A program made the translations under genes and the position numbers. Below the pieces are notes generated by a model. That model saw nothing but the letters and a program-made list of their open reading frames with translations. It was not told the DNA's origin and ran no database searches. Below, piece after piece: positions 1 to 6,392 of a stretch of DNA of 7,644 nucleotides. The stretch's first letter is position 1. Each line of letters starts with the position of its first letter. Origin of the DNA: Lysobacterales bacterium (GTDB taxonomy: Bacteria; Pseudomonadota; Gammaproteobacteria; Xanthomonadales; Xanthomonadaceae); contig JAATFS010000326.1 of assembly GCA_015655035.1 (NCBI GenBank), forward strand, positions 1-7,644. Direction: 5' to 3'.

Positions 1-1268
1 AGCAGGATGACCACGTCCTTCTTGTGCTCGACCAGGCGCTTGGCCTTCTCGATGACCATCTCGGCCACCTGCACGTGACGGGCCGCCGGCTCATCGAAGG
101 TGCTGGACACCACCTCGCCCTTCACGGTGCGCTGCATCTCAGTGACCTCTTCCGGCCGCTCATCGATGAGCAGCACGATCAGGTGCAAGTCCGGGTGGTT
201 GGTGGTGATTGCGGTCGCCACCTGCTGCATCAGCATCGTCTTACCGGCCTTCGGCGGCGACACGATCAGCGCGCGCTGGCCCTTGCCCTGCGGGGCCATC
301 AGGTCGAGGATGCGCCCGGAAATATCTTCCGACGAACCGTTGCCGCGTTCCAGGGTGAAGCGCTTGCGCGGAAACAGCGGGGTCAGGTTCTCGAACAGGA
401 CCTTGTTCTTGCTCGCTTCCAGCGGCTCGCCATTGATGGTGTCGACGATCGACAGCGCGAAATAGCGTTCGCCGTCCTTCGGGAAGCGGATGCGGCCGGA
501 GAGGTGGTCGCCGGTGCGCAGGTTGAAACGGCGGATCTGGCTGGGCGAGATGTAGGTATCGTCCGGGCCGGCCAGGTAGCTGGCCTCGGCCGCGCGCAGG
601 AAACCGAAGCCATCGGGCAGGATTTCCAGCACACCATCGGCAGCGACGCCTTCGCCGTGGCGGGTCAGCACCTTCAGCAGCGCGAAGATCACGTCCTGCT
701 TGCGGGCGCGGGCCACGCCTTCCTGGATGTTGAGCTGCTCGGCGATGTCCAGCAGCTTCTGCGCCGGCATCCGCTTCAGGTCGCTCAGCGAATAGGCCGG
801 GAAGCCTTCCGGCACCTGCGGGTGGGGGCGCGGCACGAACGGCTCGTTGCCGCCGTCGGCAGGCAGGCCTTCGTTGCCGAAACGGTCGCGGTTGCGATCG
901 CGACGGTTGCGGAAGCGATCCCGACGGTTGTTGTTGTTGGCTTGCTGGTTCTGGTTGTTGTTGAACCGCTGGCCATTCTGGTTGCCGCCCTCGCGGGGCT
1001 CGCCCTGCGCGTCGCCGCCAGAGGCGGAATCGCTGGCAGGCGCGTTCTGGCCGGAGGCCGGGGTCGGGGCGCTTGGCGCTGCGGACTCGGTAGCGGCCGA
1101 GCGGGGCGCAGAACCTTCTGTGGCAGGACTGATGGGCAGCGGCAGGTTCGGCTGCTGGCCAGCATCACCGGATTCGGTCGAGGTCGTCTTGGTCACACGT
1201 GGCTTGCGCACGCGTTTCTCGACGGGCGCGTCGACGCTCCCGTTTTCGGAAGAAGTATTATCGGACAA
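1..1268 (-). CDS. rho: Transcription termination factor Rho (3' part cut by window edge)
   Basis: Hexameric RNA-dependent ATPase/helicase that ends transcription in the cytoplasm. 422 codons are visible and the frame runs off the left edge inside the Walker B strand (VVILL), so roughly 150 C-terminal residues are missing by comparison with E. coli Rho. Visible parts: a low-complexity extension at residues 1-158 that E. coli Rho (419 aa) lacks; the Rho N-terminal helical domain from about 160 (SLSDLKRMP); the cold-shock-like RNA-binding fold with the RNP1-type motif DGFGFLR at 219-225; and Walker A PPKAGKT ending with K343-T344. The extension has a basic patch (about 16-28) and an Asn/Gln/Arg-rich stretch (94-132) with four consecutive Asn at 111-114. 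Start: TTG at 1266-1268, reading MSDNTSS. An in-frame TAG lies six codons upstream (1284-1286) with no ATG or GTG between, so TTG is essentially forced. The identity is very secure; the order rho after trxA matches E. coli. Confidence 0.97.
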   Translation of the reverse strand, partial: MSDNTSSENGSVDAPVEKRVRKPRVTKTTSTESGDAGQQPNLPLPISPATEGSAPRSAATESAAPSAPTPASGQNAPASDSASGGDAQGEPREGGNQNGQRFNNNQNQQANNNNRRDRFRNRRDRNRDRFGNEGLPADGGNEPFVPRPHPQVPEGFPAYSLSDLKRMPAQKLLDIAEQLNIQEGVARARKQDVIFALLKVLTRHGEGVAADGVLEILPDGFGFLRAAEASYLAGPDDTYISPSQIRRFNLRTGDHLSGRIRFPKDGERYFALSIVDTINGEPLEASKNKVLFENLTPLFPRKRFTLERGNGSSEDISGRILDLMAPQGKGQRALIVSPPKAGKTMLMQQVATAITTNHPDLHLIVLLIDERPEEVTEMQRTVKGEVVSSTFDEPAARHVQVAEMVIEKAKRLVEHKKDVVIL

Positions 1269-1439
1269 GTGCTTGATTCCTCGCTAAGAGATGCGAGCGC
1301 CCGGCAGGGCGAACTGTGGTTGGGGAAGCCTAGAAGATGTTTCTAGAGGGGGTGCGGCAACGTGAGTACGCGGCCGGATAGGCTGACACTAACACCGCCC
1401 CGCGCATGGGCGCAAGCGGCCTGGGTGCCATCGGTTTAA
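1269..1439 (-). promoter_or_regulatory. rho leader region with a 6-bp inverted repeat
   Basis: Non-coding gap between the trxA hairpins and rho. It holds CTAGAA (1330-1335), a 5-nt spacer, and TTCTAG (1341-1346), an operator-like or short hairpin element about 60 nt before the rho start. I found no convincing sigma-70 promoter: TTGCCG is present, but a -10 at 17 nt matches only three of six bases. A 33-codon frame at 1330-1431 (minus) has no ribosome site and mediocre wobble bias. E. coli rho is autoregulated through its leader; whether this region does the same is open. Confidence 0.35.
1278..1282 (-). promoter_or_regulatory. Ribosome binding site deciding the TTG start of rho
   Basis: On the minus strand GAGGA lies 9 nt before TTG 1266-1268. 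With the in-frame stop TAG at 1284-1286 it leaves TTG as the only conventional start codon of rho. Confidence 0.8.
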
Positions 1440-1479
1440 CTGCCAGCTTGGCAGCGTCCCGCCCGGCCTTCCGGGCGGG
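1440..1479 (-). terminator. Tandem hairpins just downstream of trxA
   Basis: Two perfect inverted repeats follow the trxA stop. The first is CCCGCCCGG (1458-1466) with CCGGGCGGG (1471-1479), a 9-bp GC stem with a 4-nt loop, beginning 7 nt past the stop. The second is CTGCCA (1440-1445) with TGGCAG (1449-1454), 6 bp with a 3-nt loop. Read on the minus strand no U-tract follows either one, so they may be a leaky terminator, a 3'-end stabiliser against exonucleases, or an attenuation point before rho rather than a full intrinsic terminator. Confidence 0.55.
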
Positions 1480-1486
1480 TCAAGCG

Positions 1487-1828
1487 TCAGGCAACCGCGC
1501 CGCCCAGTGACTTGTCGATCATCTGGGTCAACTGGCCCTTGCCGACAGCCCCGACCTGGGTGGCCTGGACCTCGCCATTCTTGAACAGCAGCAGCATCGG
1601 GATCGAGCGTACGTGGTACTTGATCGCCAGCGCGCGGTTTTCGTCCACATTCACCTTTGCCACCTTGAGCTTGCCGTCGTAAGTCGCGGCCAGATCGTCC
1701 AGTACCGGGGCGATCATCTTGCAGGGGCCACACCATTCCGCCCAGAAATCCACCAGTACCGGCTCACCGGACTGAAGTACCGCCTTGTCGAAGTCGGCAT
1801 CGCCGACATGTAGAACTTTATCGTTCAC
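1487..1828 (-). CDS. trxA: Thioredoxin 1 (TrxA)
   Basis: Small cytoplasmic dithiol oxidoreductase that keeps protein thiols reduced, electrons coming from thioredoxin reductase. 113 aa, against 109 in E. coli. The active site WCGPC is at residues 32-36 (C33 and C36), with the buried Asp D27 in VDFW and the cis-proline P77 in SIPMLL; glycines of the C-terminal half are kept (NGE, VGAVGK). Start chosen: GTG at 1826-1828 (protein begins MNDKVLHVGD), because AGGAGA lies 5 nt upstream and family members begin here. An in-frame ATG at 1859-1861 would add 11 residues and would place the ribosome site inside the gene. It is divergent from rhlB and upstream of rho on the same strand, as in E. coli. 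A sigma-32-like promoter sits at 1886-1915. Confidence 0.97.
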   Translation of the reverse strand: MNDKVLHVGDADFDKAVLQSGEPVLVDFWAEWCGPCKMIAPVLDDLAATYDGKLKVAKVNVDENRALAIKYHVRSIPMLLLFKNGEVQATQVGAVGKGQLTQMIDKSLGGAVA

Positions 1829-1833
1829 TTTGG

Positions 1834-1839
1834 TCTCCT
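1834..1839 (-). promoter_or_regulatory. Ribosome binding site supporting the GTG start of trxA
   Basis: Minus-strand AGGAGA, 5 nt before GTG 1826-1828. It selects GTG over the ATG 33 nt further upstream. Confidence 0.85.
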
Positions 1840-1885
1840 GGAGCCGATGGCAACCACCCATCAGGGGTTGGCCGCCGCATTGCGG

Positions 1886-1915
1886 TAAACTGGGGCATTG
1901 CGCGGTGGAATCAAG
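1886..1915 (-). promoter_or_regulatory. Candidate sigma-32 (heat-shock) promoter of trxA
   Basis: On the minus strand CTTGATT (1909-1915) is followed after 13 nt by CCCCAGTTTA (1886-1895). The family pattern is CTTGAAA and CCCCATNT, and E. coli dnaK P1, as I recall it, has CTTGATG, 13 nt, CCCCATTTA. Predicted start near 1878-1880 gives a leader of about 50 nt before GTG. The same DNA is also the only AT-richer patch in the divergent gap, so an overlapping rightward promoter for rhlB is possible. Motif reading only. Confidence 0.45.
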
Positions 1916-1986
1916 AGCCTGTCCTGAAGCCGCGCTGTCCGGCGCAAGGGCCGCAGTTTGCGACGCTGCCGGAATCGATGCAAGCC

Positions 1987-2008
1987 GCGCCCGGGCTTTT
2001 CCGGGTGC
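1987..2008 (+). promoter_or_regulatory. Leader hairpin directly upstream of rhlB
   Basis: GCGCCCGG (1987-1994), a 6-nt loop GCTTTT, and CCGGGTGC (2001-2008) form an 8-bp stem with one G-U pair. It ends 17 nt before the rhlB start, whose own ribosome site is weak (only ACGGA-like bases nearby). It could modulate translation; the loop Ts are inside the hairpin, so it is not an intrinsic terminator. Confidence 0.4.
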
Positions 2009-2025
2009 CTCACGAAGACGGAATG

Positions 2026-3768
2026 ATGAGCGACAAACCGCTGACCGATTTGACTTTTTCCTCGTTCGACCTGCACCCGACGCTGCTTGCCGGGCTGGAA
2101 AACGCAGGATTCACCCGCTGCACGCCGATCCAGGCGCTGACCCTGCCGGTCGCGCTGGCCGGCCGCGATGTTGCCGGCCAGGCCCAGACCGGAACCGGCA
2201 AGACCCTGGCGTTCCTGGTGGCGGTGGTCAACCGCCTGCTCAACCGCCCGGCGCTGGCCGACCGCAAGCCCGAGGACCCGCGCGCGCTGATCCTGGCCCC
2301 GACCCGCGAGCTGGCCATCCAGATCCACAAGGACGCGGTCAAGTTCTGTTCCGACCTGGGGCTGCGCTTTGCGCTGGTCTACGGCGGGGTGGACTACGAC
2401 AAGCAGCGCGAGCTGTTGCAACAGGGCGTGGACGTGATCATCGCCACCCCGGGACGCCTGATCGACTACGTCAAGCAGCACAAGGTGGTATCGCTGCACG
2501 CGTGTGAAGTCTGCGTCCTGGATGAGGCCGATCGCATGTTCGATCTCGGCTTCATCAAGGACATCCGCTTCCTGCTGCGGCGCATGCCAGAACGCGGCAC
2601 CCGGCAGACACTGCTGTTCTCGGCCACGCTCAGCCATCGCGTGCTGGAACTGGCCTACGAGTACATGAACGAGCCGGAGAAGCTGGTAGTCGAGACCGAG
2701 CACATCACCGCCGCACGCGTGCGCCAGCGCATCTACTTCCCCTCCGACGAGGAGAAGCTGACGCTGTTGCTGGGCCTGCTGTCGCGCAGCGAAGGCGCCC
2801 GCACCATGGTGTTCGTCAACACCAAGGCGTTCGTCGAGCGCGTGGCGCGTGCGCTGGAGCGCAATGGCTACCGGGTCGGCGTGCTATCCGGCGACGTGCC
2901 GCAGAAGAAGCGCGAGACCTTGCTCAACCGCTTCCAGAAGGGCCAGCTCGAGATCCTGGTCGCCACCGACGTGGCCGCGCGCGGCCTGCACATCGACGGC
3001 GTCAAGTACGTCTACAACTACGACTTGCCGTTCGACGCCGAGGACTACGTGCACCGCATTGGCCGTACCGCGCGCTTGGGCGAGGAAGGCGACGCGATCA
3101 GTTTCGCCTGCGAACGCTATGCGATGAGCCTGCCGGACATCGAGTCCTACATCGAGCAGAAGATCCCGGTCGAGGCGGTGACGGCCGAATTGTTGCAGCC
3201 GCTGCCGCGGGCCGAGCGCGCGCCGGCCGCCAACGACGAAACCGAGGAGAACGAAAGCGTCGGCGAGATCTTCCGCGAAGCGCGCGAGCAGCGTGCCGCC
3301 GAGGAGCAGCGTCGTGGCGGCGGTAGCGGTGGCCGTGGCAAGCCGGCCGGCGCTGCGGGTACCGGCCGTTGTGGCAGCGAGGCGCGTACGGCCGATGGCC
3401 GGCCGCCGCGTCCGCGCAAGCCGCGCCCGGAAGGCGACGTCGCCGGGGTGGAAGTGGCGGCCGCCGCCGAGCCGGTTGCAGCGCCTGCGCAGGTCGCCGT
3501 GCCCGGGGCAGATGCGGTGCCTGCGGCCGAAGGCGAGCGCGCGCCGCGCAAGCGCCGTCGTCGCCGTCACGGCCGTCCGGTCGAGGGCGCCGAGAGCCAT
3601 CCGCAGCAGAATCCGGCACCGGCACCGACTGCCGCTGCCGCACCGCGCAAGCCGACCCAGGTGATCGCCAAGTCGTCGCGTGTCGCCAAGCCGGATCAGG
3701 CCTCGGGCAATGATTCGTTCCTGACCCGGATCGGCCGCAAGATCCGCTCGATGATGTCCAGCCACTGA
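2026..3768 (+). CDS. rhlB: ATP-dependent RNA helicase RhlB (DEAD-box)
   Basis: Cytoplasmic RNA unwindase that, in gammaproteobacteria, feeds structured RNA to the RNase E degradosome. 580 aa, against 421 in E. coli. All DEAD-box motifs are present in order: Q motif GFTRCTPIQ (about 26-34), motif I AQTGTGKT (53-60), Ia PTRELA, Ib TPGR, II DEAD (166-169), III SAT (199-201), IV VFVNT, V ATDVAARG, VI HRIGRTAR (343-350). The core ends near residue 395. The remaining 185 residues are low complexity: Gly/Arg-rich from about 431, Pro/Ala-rich in the middle, a basic cluster RKRRRRRHGR at 508-517, and a final amphipathic-looking stretch with FLTRIGRKIR at 565-574. Start: ATG 2026-2028 (MSDKPL) matches the family. 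The adjacent ATG 2023 adds one Met, and ATG 1978 would run through a hairpin and has no family support. Confidence 0.96.
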   Translation: MSDKPLTDLTFSSFDLHPTLLAGLENAGFTRCTPIQALTLPVALAGRDVAGQAQTGTGKTLAFLVAVVNRLLNRPALADRKPEDPRALILAPTRELAIQIHKDAVKFCSDLGLRFALVYGGVDYDKQRELLQQGVDVIIATPGRLIDYVKQHKVVSLHACEVCVLDEADRMFDLGFIKDIRFLLRRMPERGTRQTLLFSATLSHRVLELAYEYMNEPEKLVVETEHITAARVRQRIYFPSDEEKLTLLLGLLSRSEGARTMVFVNTKAFVERVARALERNGYRVGVLSGDVPQKKRETLLNRFQKGQLEILVATDVAARGLHIDGVKYVYNYDLPFDAEDYVHRIGRTARLGEEGDAISFACERYAMSLPDIESYIEQKIPVEAVTAELLQPLPRAERAPAANDETEENESVGEIFREAREQRAAEEQRRGGGSGGRGKPAGAAGTGRCGSEARTADGRPPRPRKPRPEGDVAGVEVAAAAEPVAAPAQVAVPGADAVPAAEGERAPRKRRRRRHGRPVEGAESHPQQNPAPAPTAAAAPRKPTQVIAKSSRVAKPDQASGNDSFLTRIGRKIRSMMSSH

Positions 3769-3780
3769 GCAGGATGGCCC

Positions 3781-3814
3781 TGCACCGCATCGAAGTGGAC
3801 CTCGATGCGGTGCA
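3781..3814. repeat. Perfect 13-bp inverted repeat between rhlB and ftsE
   Basis: TGCACCGCATCGA (3781-3793) and TCGATGCGGTGCA (3802-3814) are exact reverse complements around an 8-nt loop. It starts 12 nt after the rhlB stop and ends 29 nt before the ftsE start. No T-run follows on either side, so it is either a terminator that works without a U-tract, an RNA 3'-end protector for rhlB mRNA, or a protein-binding palindrome. It insulates rhlB from ftsE. Confidence 0.8.
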
Positions 3815-3831
3815 TTCGCGGAGCGGTCCGG

Positions 3832-3837
3832 CATAAT
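3832..3837 (+). promoter_or_regulatory. Candidate -10 element of ftsE giving a leaderless or near-leaderless mRNA
   Basis: CATAAT lies 6 nt before the ftsE ATG (3844) and matches five of six bases of TATAAT. A start 6-8 nt downstream would fall at or next to the ATG. The region 16-18 nt upstream is GGTGCA-like and does not resemble TTGACA. The bases before ATG (TGCAGG) contain no properly spaced Shine-Dalgarno sequence, which fits leaderless initiation but does not prove it. Confidence 0.35.
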
Positions 3838-3843
3838 TGCAGG

Positions 3844-4530
3844 ATGACCGTTCTCCGTTTCGATAATGTCAGCAAGCAATACGCCGGTGGCCACGAGGCG
3901 CTGACCGATGTCAGTTTCGAGGTGGGCGAAGGCGAGATGCTGTTCGTCACCGGCCACTCCGGTGCCGGCAAGAGCACGCTGCTGAAGCTGATCCATCTCA
4001 GTGAGCGCCCCAGTCGCGGCGCGGTGATCTTTGGCGAACGCAACCTGTTGAAGGTACGCGGGGGACGGGTGGCGCTGCATCGGCGTGGCATCGGTGCCGT
4101 CTACCAGGACCACCGGTTGTTGACCGACCGCAGCATCGCTGAAAACGTGGCGCTGCCACTGATCCTGCGCGGCACTCGCCGTGGCGAGATCGGCAAGCGC
4201 GTACGCGCGGCGCTGGAGCGGATCGGGCTGGCCCACCGCGAGAAGGCATTGCCTTCGCAGCTGTCGGCGGGCGAGCAGCAGCGCGTGGGCATCGCCCGCG
4301 CCATCGTCGGCGAGCCGCGCCTGTTGGTGGCTGACGAACCGACCGGCAACCTCGATCCCACCCTGGCTGCGGAAATCATGCAACTGTTCGCCGAGCTGCC
4401 CGCCCGGGGCACCAGCGTGCTGGTGGTCAGCCACGACTTGGCCTTGCTCAAGCAAATGCGCAAGCGGGTGCTGATCCTGGATCATGGCAGGCTGGTCGAC
4501 GATATCTCGCCGCAGGACCTCGCCGAATGA
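3844..4530 (+). CDS. ftsE: Cell division ATP-binding protein FtsE
   Basis: Cytoplasmic ATPase of the FtsEX complex. With FtsX it gates periplasmic amidase activation (via EnvC-type proteins in gammaproteobacteria) at the septum. 228 aa, normal length. ABC motifs: Walker A GHSGAGKST (37-45), Q-loop Q88 in VYQDHRLL, signature LSAGEQQR (140-147), Walker B LLVADE (160-165) with catalytic E165, and switch H197 in VVSHD. The signature has Ala where E. coli FtsE has Gly (LSGGEQ), a common variant. Start: ATG 3844, because FtsE proteins begin M-x-V/I-R-F-D/E-x-V. An in-frame ATG at 3805 lies inside the inverted repeat and would add 13 unlike residues. Its stop overlaps the ftsX start by 4 bp, so translation is probably coupled. 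Confidence 0.96.
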   Translation: MTVLRFDNVSKQYAGGHEALTDVSFEVGEGEMLFVTGHSGAGKSTLLKLIHLSERPSRGAVIFGERNLLKVRGGRVALHRRGIGAVYQDHRLLTDRSIAENVALPLILRGTRRGEIGKRVRAALERIGLAHREKALPSQLSAGEQQRVGIARAIVGEPRLLVADEPTGNLDPTLAAEIMQLFAELPARGTSVLVVSHDLALLKQMRKRVLILDHGRLVDDISPQDLAE

Positions 4531-5477
4531 GCAATCCGACCAATAACGAGGGGGCGGCGCCGTCGCGCCTGGGCGTATGGCTGGACCATCATCTGCACAG
4601 CATCGTGTTCAGCCTGGGCCGTGCGCTGCGCAAGCCCTGGGCGACGCTGCTGACGATCATGGTGATGGCGCTGGCGCTGGCATTGCCGCTGGGGCTGTCG
4701 ATCGCGCTGGACAATCTCAAGCATCTGGCCGGCAGCGTGCAGCAGTCGCGCGAGATCAACCTCTTCCTCAAGACCAACCTCGATGCCGGGGCCTCGGCTG
4801 CGCTGGCCAAGCAGTTGCGCGGGCGGGCGGACGTGGCCGAGGTGGTGGTGCGCACGCCGGAGCAGGGACTGGCCGAGCTGCGCGAGAGCGCCAAGCTGGA
4901 CGAGGCGATAGGAGCGCTGGGCGACAACCCGCTGCCGACGTTGCTGATCGTCACCCCGGCCGCCAGCAGCGATGACGCCAGCCTGGCCAGCGCGTTGCAG
5001 GCGCTGCCGCAGGCCGATCTGGTCCAGCACGATGCGCTGTGGCGCAAGCGCCTGGACGGCTGGCTCCGCTTCGGCGAACGCCTGGTGCAGGTGTTGGCGG
5101 CACTGCTGGGCGCGGGGGCGGTGCTGGTGGTGGGCAACACCGTGCGGCTGGACATCCAGTCGCGCCGCGAAGAGATCGGCGTATTGCAGCTGCTGGGCGC
5201 CAGCGACGGCTTCATCCGGCGTCCGTTCCTTTATCTGGGCGCCTGGTACGGGCTCGGGGCCGGCGCGGTCGCGCTGGGCCTGATCGCGCTATGCGGACTG
5301 GCGTTGCGTACGCCATTGGCGGCGCTGGCCGATAGCTACAGCAGCCGGTTCGCGCTGCAAGGCCTGGATCTGCTGCATTCGGGCATGCTGCTGGTCGGCA
5401 CCGGCGTACTGGGCTGGCTCGGCGCCTGGCTGGTCACCGGGCATTTCCTGCGGCAGACCCGACCCACCGAGACCTGA
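4527..5477 (+). CDS. ftsX: Cell division membrane protein FtsX
   Basis: Inner-membrane partner of FtsE at the divisome. 316 aa. Topology as expected: cytoplasmic N-terminus, transmembrane segment 1 at about 39-61, a periplasmic domain of about 125 residues (62-186) that in E. coli contacts EnvC, then segments at about 187-205, 235-261 and 285-306. Between segments 2 and 3 is the conserved loop with SRREEIGVLQLLGASDGFI (212-230), diagnostic of FtsX and the wider MacB/FtsX permease group. The start ATG 4527-4529 overlaps the ftsE stop (ATGA). The sequence GAGG in the intergenic bases at its end serves ung, 7 bp downstream. Confidence 0.96.
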   Translation: MSNPTNNEGAAPSRLGVWLDHHLHSIVFSLGRALRKPWATLLTIMVMALALALPLGLSIALDNLKHLAGSVQQSREINLFLKTNLDAGASAALAKQLRGRADVAEVVVRTPEQGLAELRESAKLDEAIGALGDNPLPTLLIVTPAASSDDASLASALQALPQADLVQHDALWRKRLDGWLRFGERLVQVLAALLGAGAVLVVGNTVRLDIQSRREEIGVLQLLGASDGFIRRPFLYLGAWYGLGAGAVALGLIALCGLALRTPLAALADSYSSRFALQGLDLLHSGMLLVGTGVLGWLGAWLVTGHFLRQTRPTET

Positions 5478-5484
5478 GGCGGAC

Positions 5485-6246
5485 ATGCAGCCAGACCTAC
5501 CTGCCGCTGGCGCAGATCCGGGCGCGCCCGTCGAATCACGGATACAGCTGGAGCCTTCATGGAAGGCGCGTGTCGGCGACTGGCTGTTGCGTCCGGAGAT
5601 GCAGTCGCTGTCCGCCTTCCTGCGCCAGCGCAAGGCCGCCGGGGCGCGCATCTTCCCGCCGGGGCCGCAGATCTTTGCCGCGTTCGATGCCACCCCGTTC
5701 GAGCAGGTCAAGGTGGTCATTCTTGGCCAGGATCCGTATCACGGCCAGGGCCAGGCGCACGGGTTGTGCTTCTCGGTGCAGCCTGGAGTGCCGGTACCGC
5801 CTTCGCTGCTGAACATCTACAAGGAGATCGAGAGCGATCTCGCGTTGCCACGGCCAGACCACGGGTGCCTGCTGCCCTGGGCGCAGCGCGGCGTCTTGCT
5901 GCTCAATGCCGTGTTGACGGTCGAGGAGGGACGCGCAGGCGCTCACCAGAGCAAGGGCTGGGAAGGCTTCACCGACCATGTGGTGGATACCTTGAACCGC
6001 GAGCGCGAAGGCCTGGTGTTCCTGCTCTGGGGCAGTTACGCCCAGGCCAAGGGCAAGGTCATCGACACCTCCCGGCACCGCGTGCTGAAGGCGCCGCACC
6101 CGTCGCCGCTGTCGGCGCATCGGGGCTTTCTGGGCTGTCGGCATTTCTCCATGGCCAACGATTACCTGGCCCGGCGCGGCTTGGGCGCGGTGGACTGGAG
6201 GCTGCCTGCGCGCAGTGCCCTGGAGACTTCGCTCGCCGGCGGCTGA
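5485..6246 (+). CDS. ung: Uracil-DNA glycosylase, family 1
   Basis: Removes uracil from DNA (from cytosine deamination or dUMP misincorporation), first step of base excision repair. 253 aa, about 24 longer than E. coli Ung, mostly at the N-terminus (residues 1-22, Pro/Ala-rich, low conservation). Catalytic motif GQDPYHG has D83 (E. coli D64) and Y85 (Y66); GLCFS gives F96, which stacks uracil (F77); LLLN gives N141 (N123); HPSPLS at 205-210 gives H205 (H187) and the intercalating L209 (L191). All active-site residues are intact. TGAGG lies about 5 nt before ATG 5485. The 7-bp gap from ftsX suggests cotranscription with ftsEX, a link that has no obvious functional reason. Confidence 0.97.
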   Translation: MQPDLPAAGADPGAPVESRIQLEPSWKARVGDWLLRPEMQSLSAFLRQRKAAGARIFPPGPQIFAAFDATPFEQVKVVILGQDPYHGQGQAHGLCFSVQPGVPVPPSLLNIYKEIESDLALPRPDHGCLLPWAQRGVLLLNAVLTVEEGRAGAHQSKGWEGFTDHVVDTLNREREGLVFLLWGSYAQAKGKVIDTSRHRVLKAPHPSPLSAHRGFLGCRHFSMANDYLARRGLGAVDWRLPARSALETSLAGG

Positions 6247-6264
6247 ACGAGGGAGGCGGACGTG

Positions 6265-6280
6265 GCCCGAGCCGGGTTTT
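6265..6280 (+). terminator. Weak candidate terminator after ung
   Basis: CCCG (6266-6269), loop AGC, CGGG (6273-6276), then TTTT. The stem is only 4 bp plus a possible G-U pair, so termination would be weak. It lies 19 nt past the ung stop, the right place for the end of ftsE-ftsX-ung. Confidence 0.3.
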
Positions 6281-6374
6281 CATCACGGCAAAAGCGTGTG
6301 TGCAGTGCTAATTTGAGAGTCTGAATCGGTTTCCGATGTCCGGCAGGACGAAGGCGGGCACGGAGAGCTGAGCA

Positions 6375-6388
6375 TTCCATAAATGGAA
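6375..6388. promoter_or_regulatory. Palindrome upstream of the rpoH promoter
   Basis: TTCCAT (6375-6380), AA, ATGGAA (6383-6388): a perfect 6-bp inverted repeat ending 4 bp before the -35 element. Its right arm also carries GGAAC (6385-6389), repeated 8 bp later as the start of the -35 box. Position is typical for an activator site, or it may be a decoy or second -35. Confidence 0.45.
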
Positions 6389-6392
6389 CGCT

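Noticed and set aside
24..1346. Long rightward open frame (440 codons) opposite rho
   Set aside because: It is antisense to an unmistakable rho. Long antisense frames are expected in high-GC DNA, and its His/Arg/Leu/Ala-rich translation has no recognisable domain.
1330..1431. 33-codon minus frame in the rho leader, the same length as E. coli RhoL
   Set aside because: No ribosome site and only about 70 percent G/C at wobble positions, well below the neighbouring genes. The length match looks like coincidence.
1829..1861. ATG start adding 11 residues to TrxA
   Set aside because: AGGAGA lies directly before the GTG at 1826-1828, and TrxA proteins begin there.
1978..2025. Upstream ATG adding 16 residues to RhlB
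   Set aside because: It would be coding through the leader hairpin, has no ribosome site, and known RhlB proteins begin at MSDKP.
3805..3843. Upstream ATG adding 13 residues to FtsE
   Set aside because: It lies in the right arm of the inverted repeat, and the residues do not resemble any FtsE N-terminus.
2884..4485. 533-codon leftward open frame across rhlB, the inverted repeat and ftsE
   Set aside because: It spans two well-supported genes and their intergenic repeat in antisense, with low-complexity translation. It is a GC-driven shadow.
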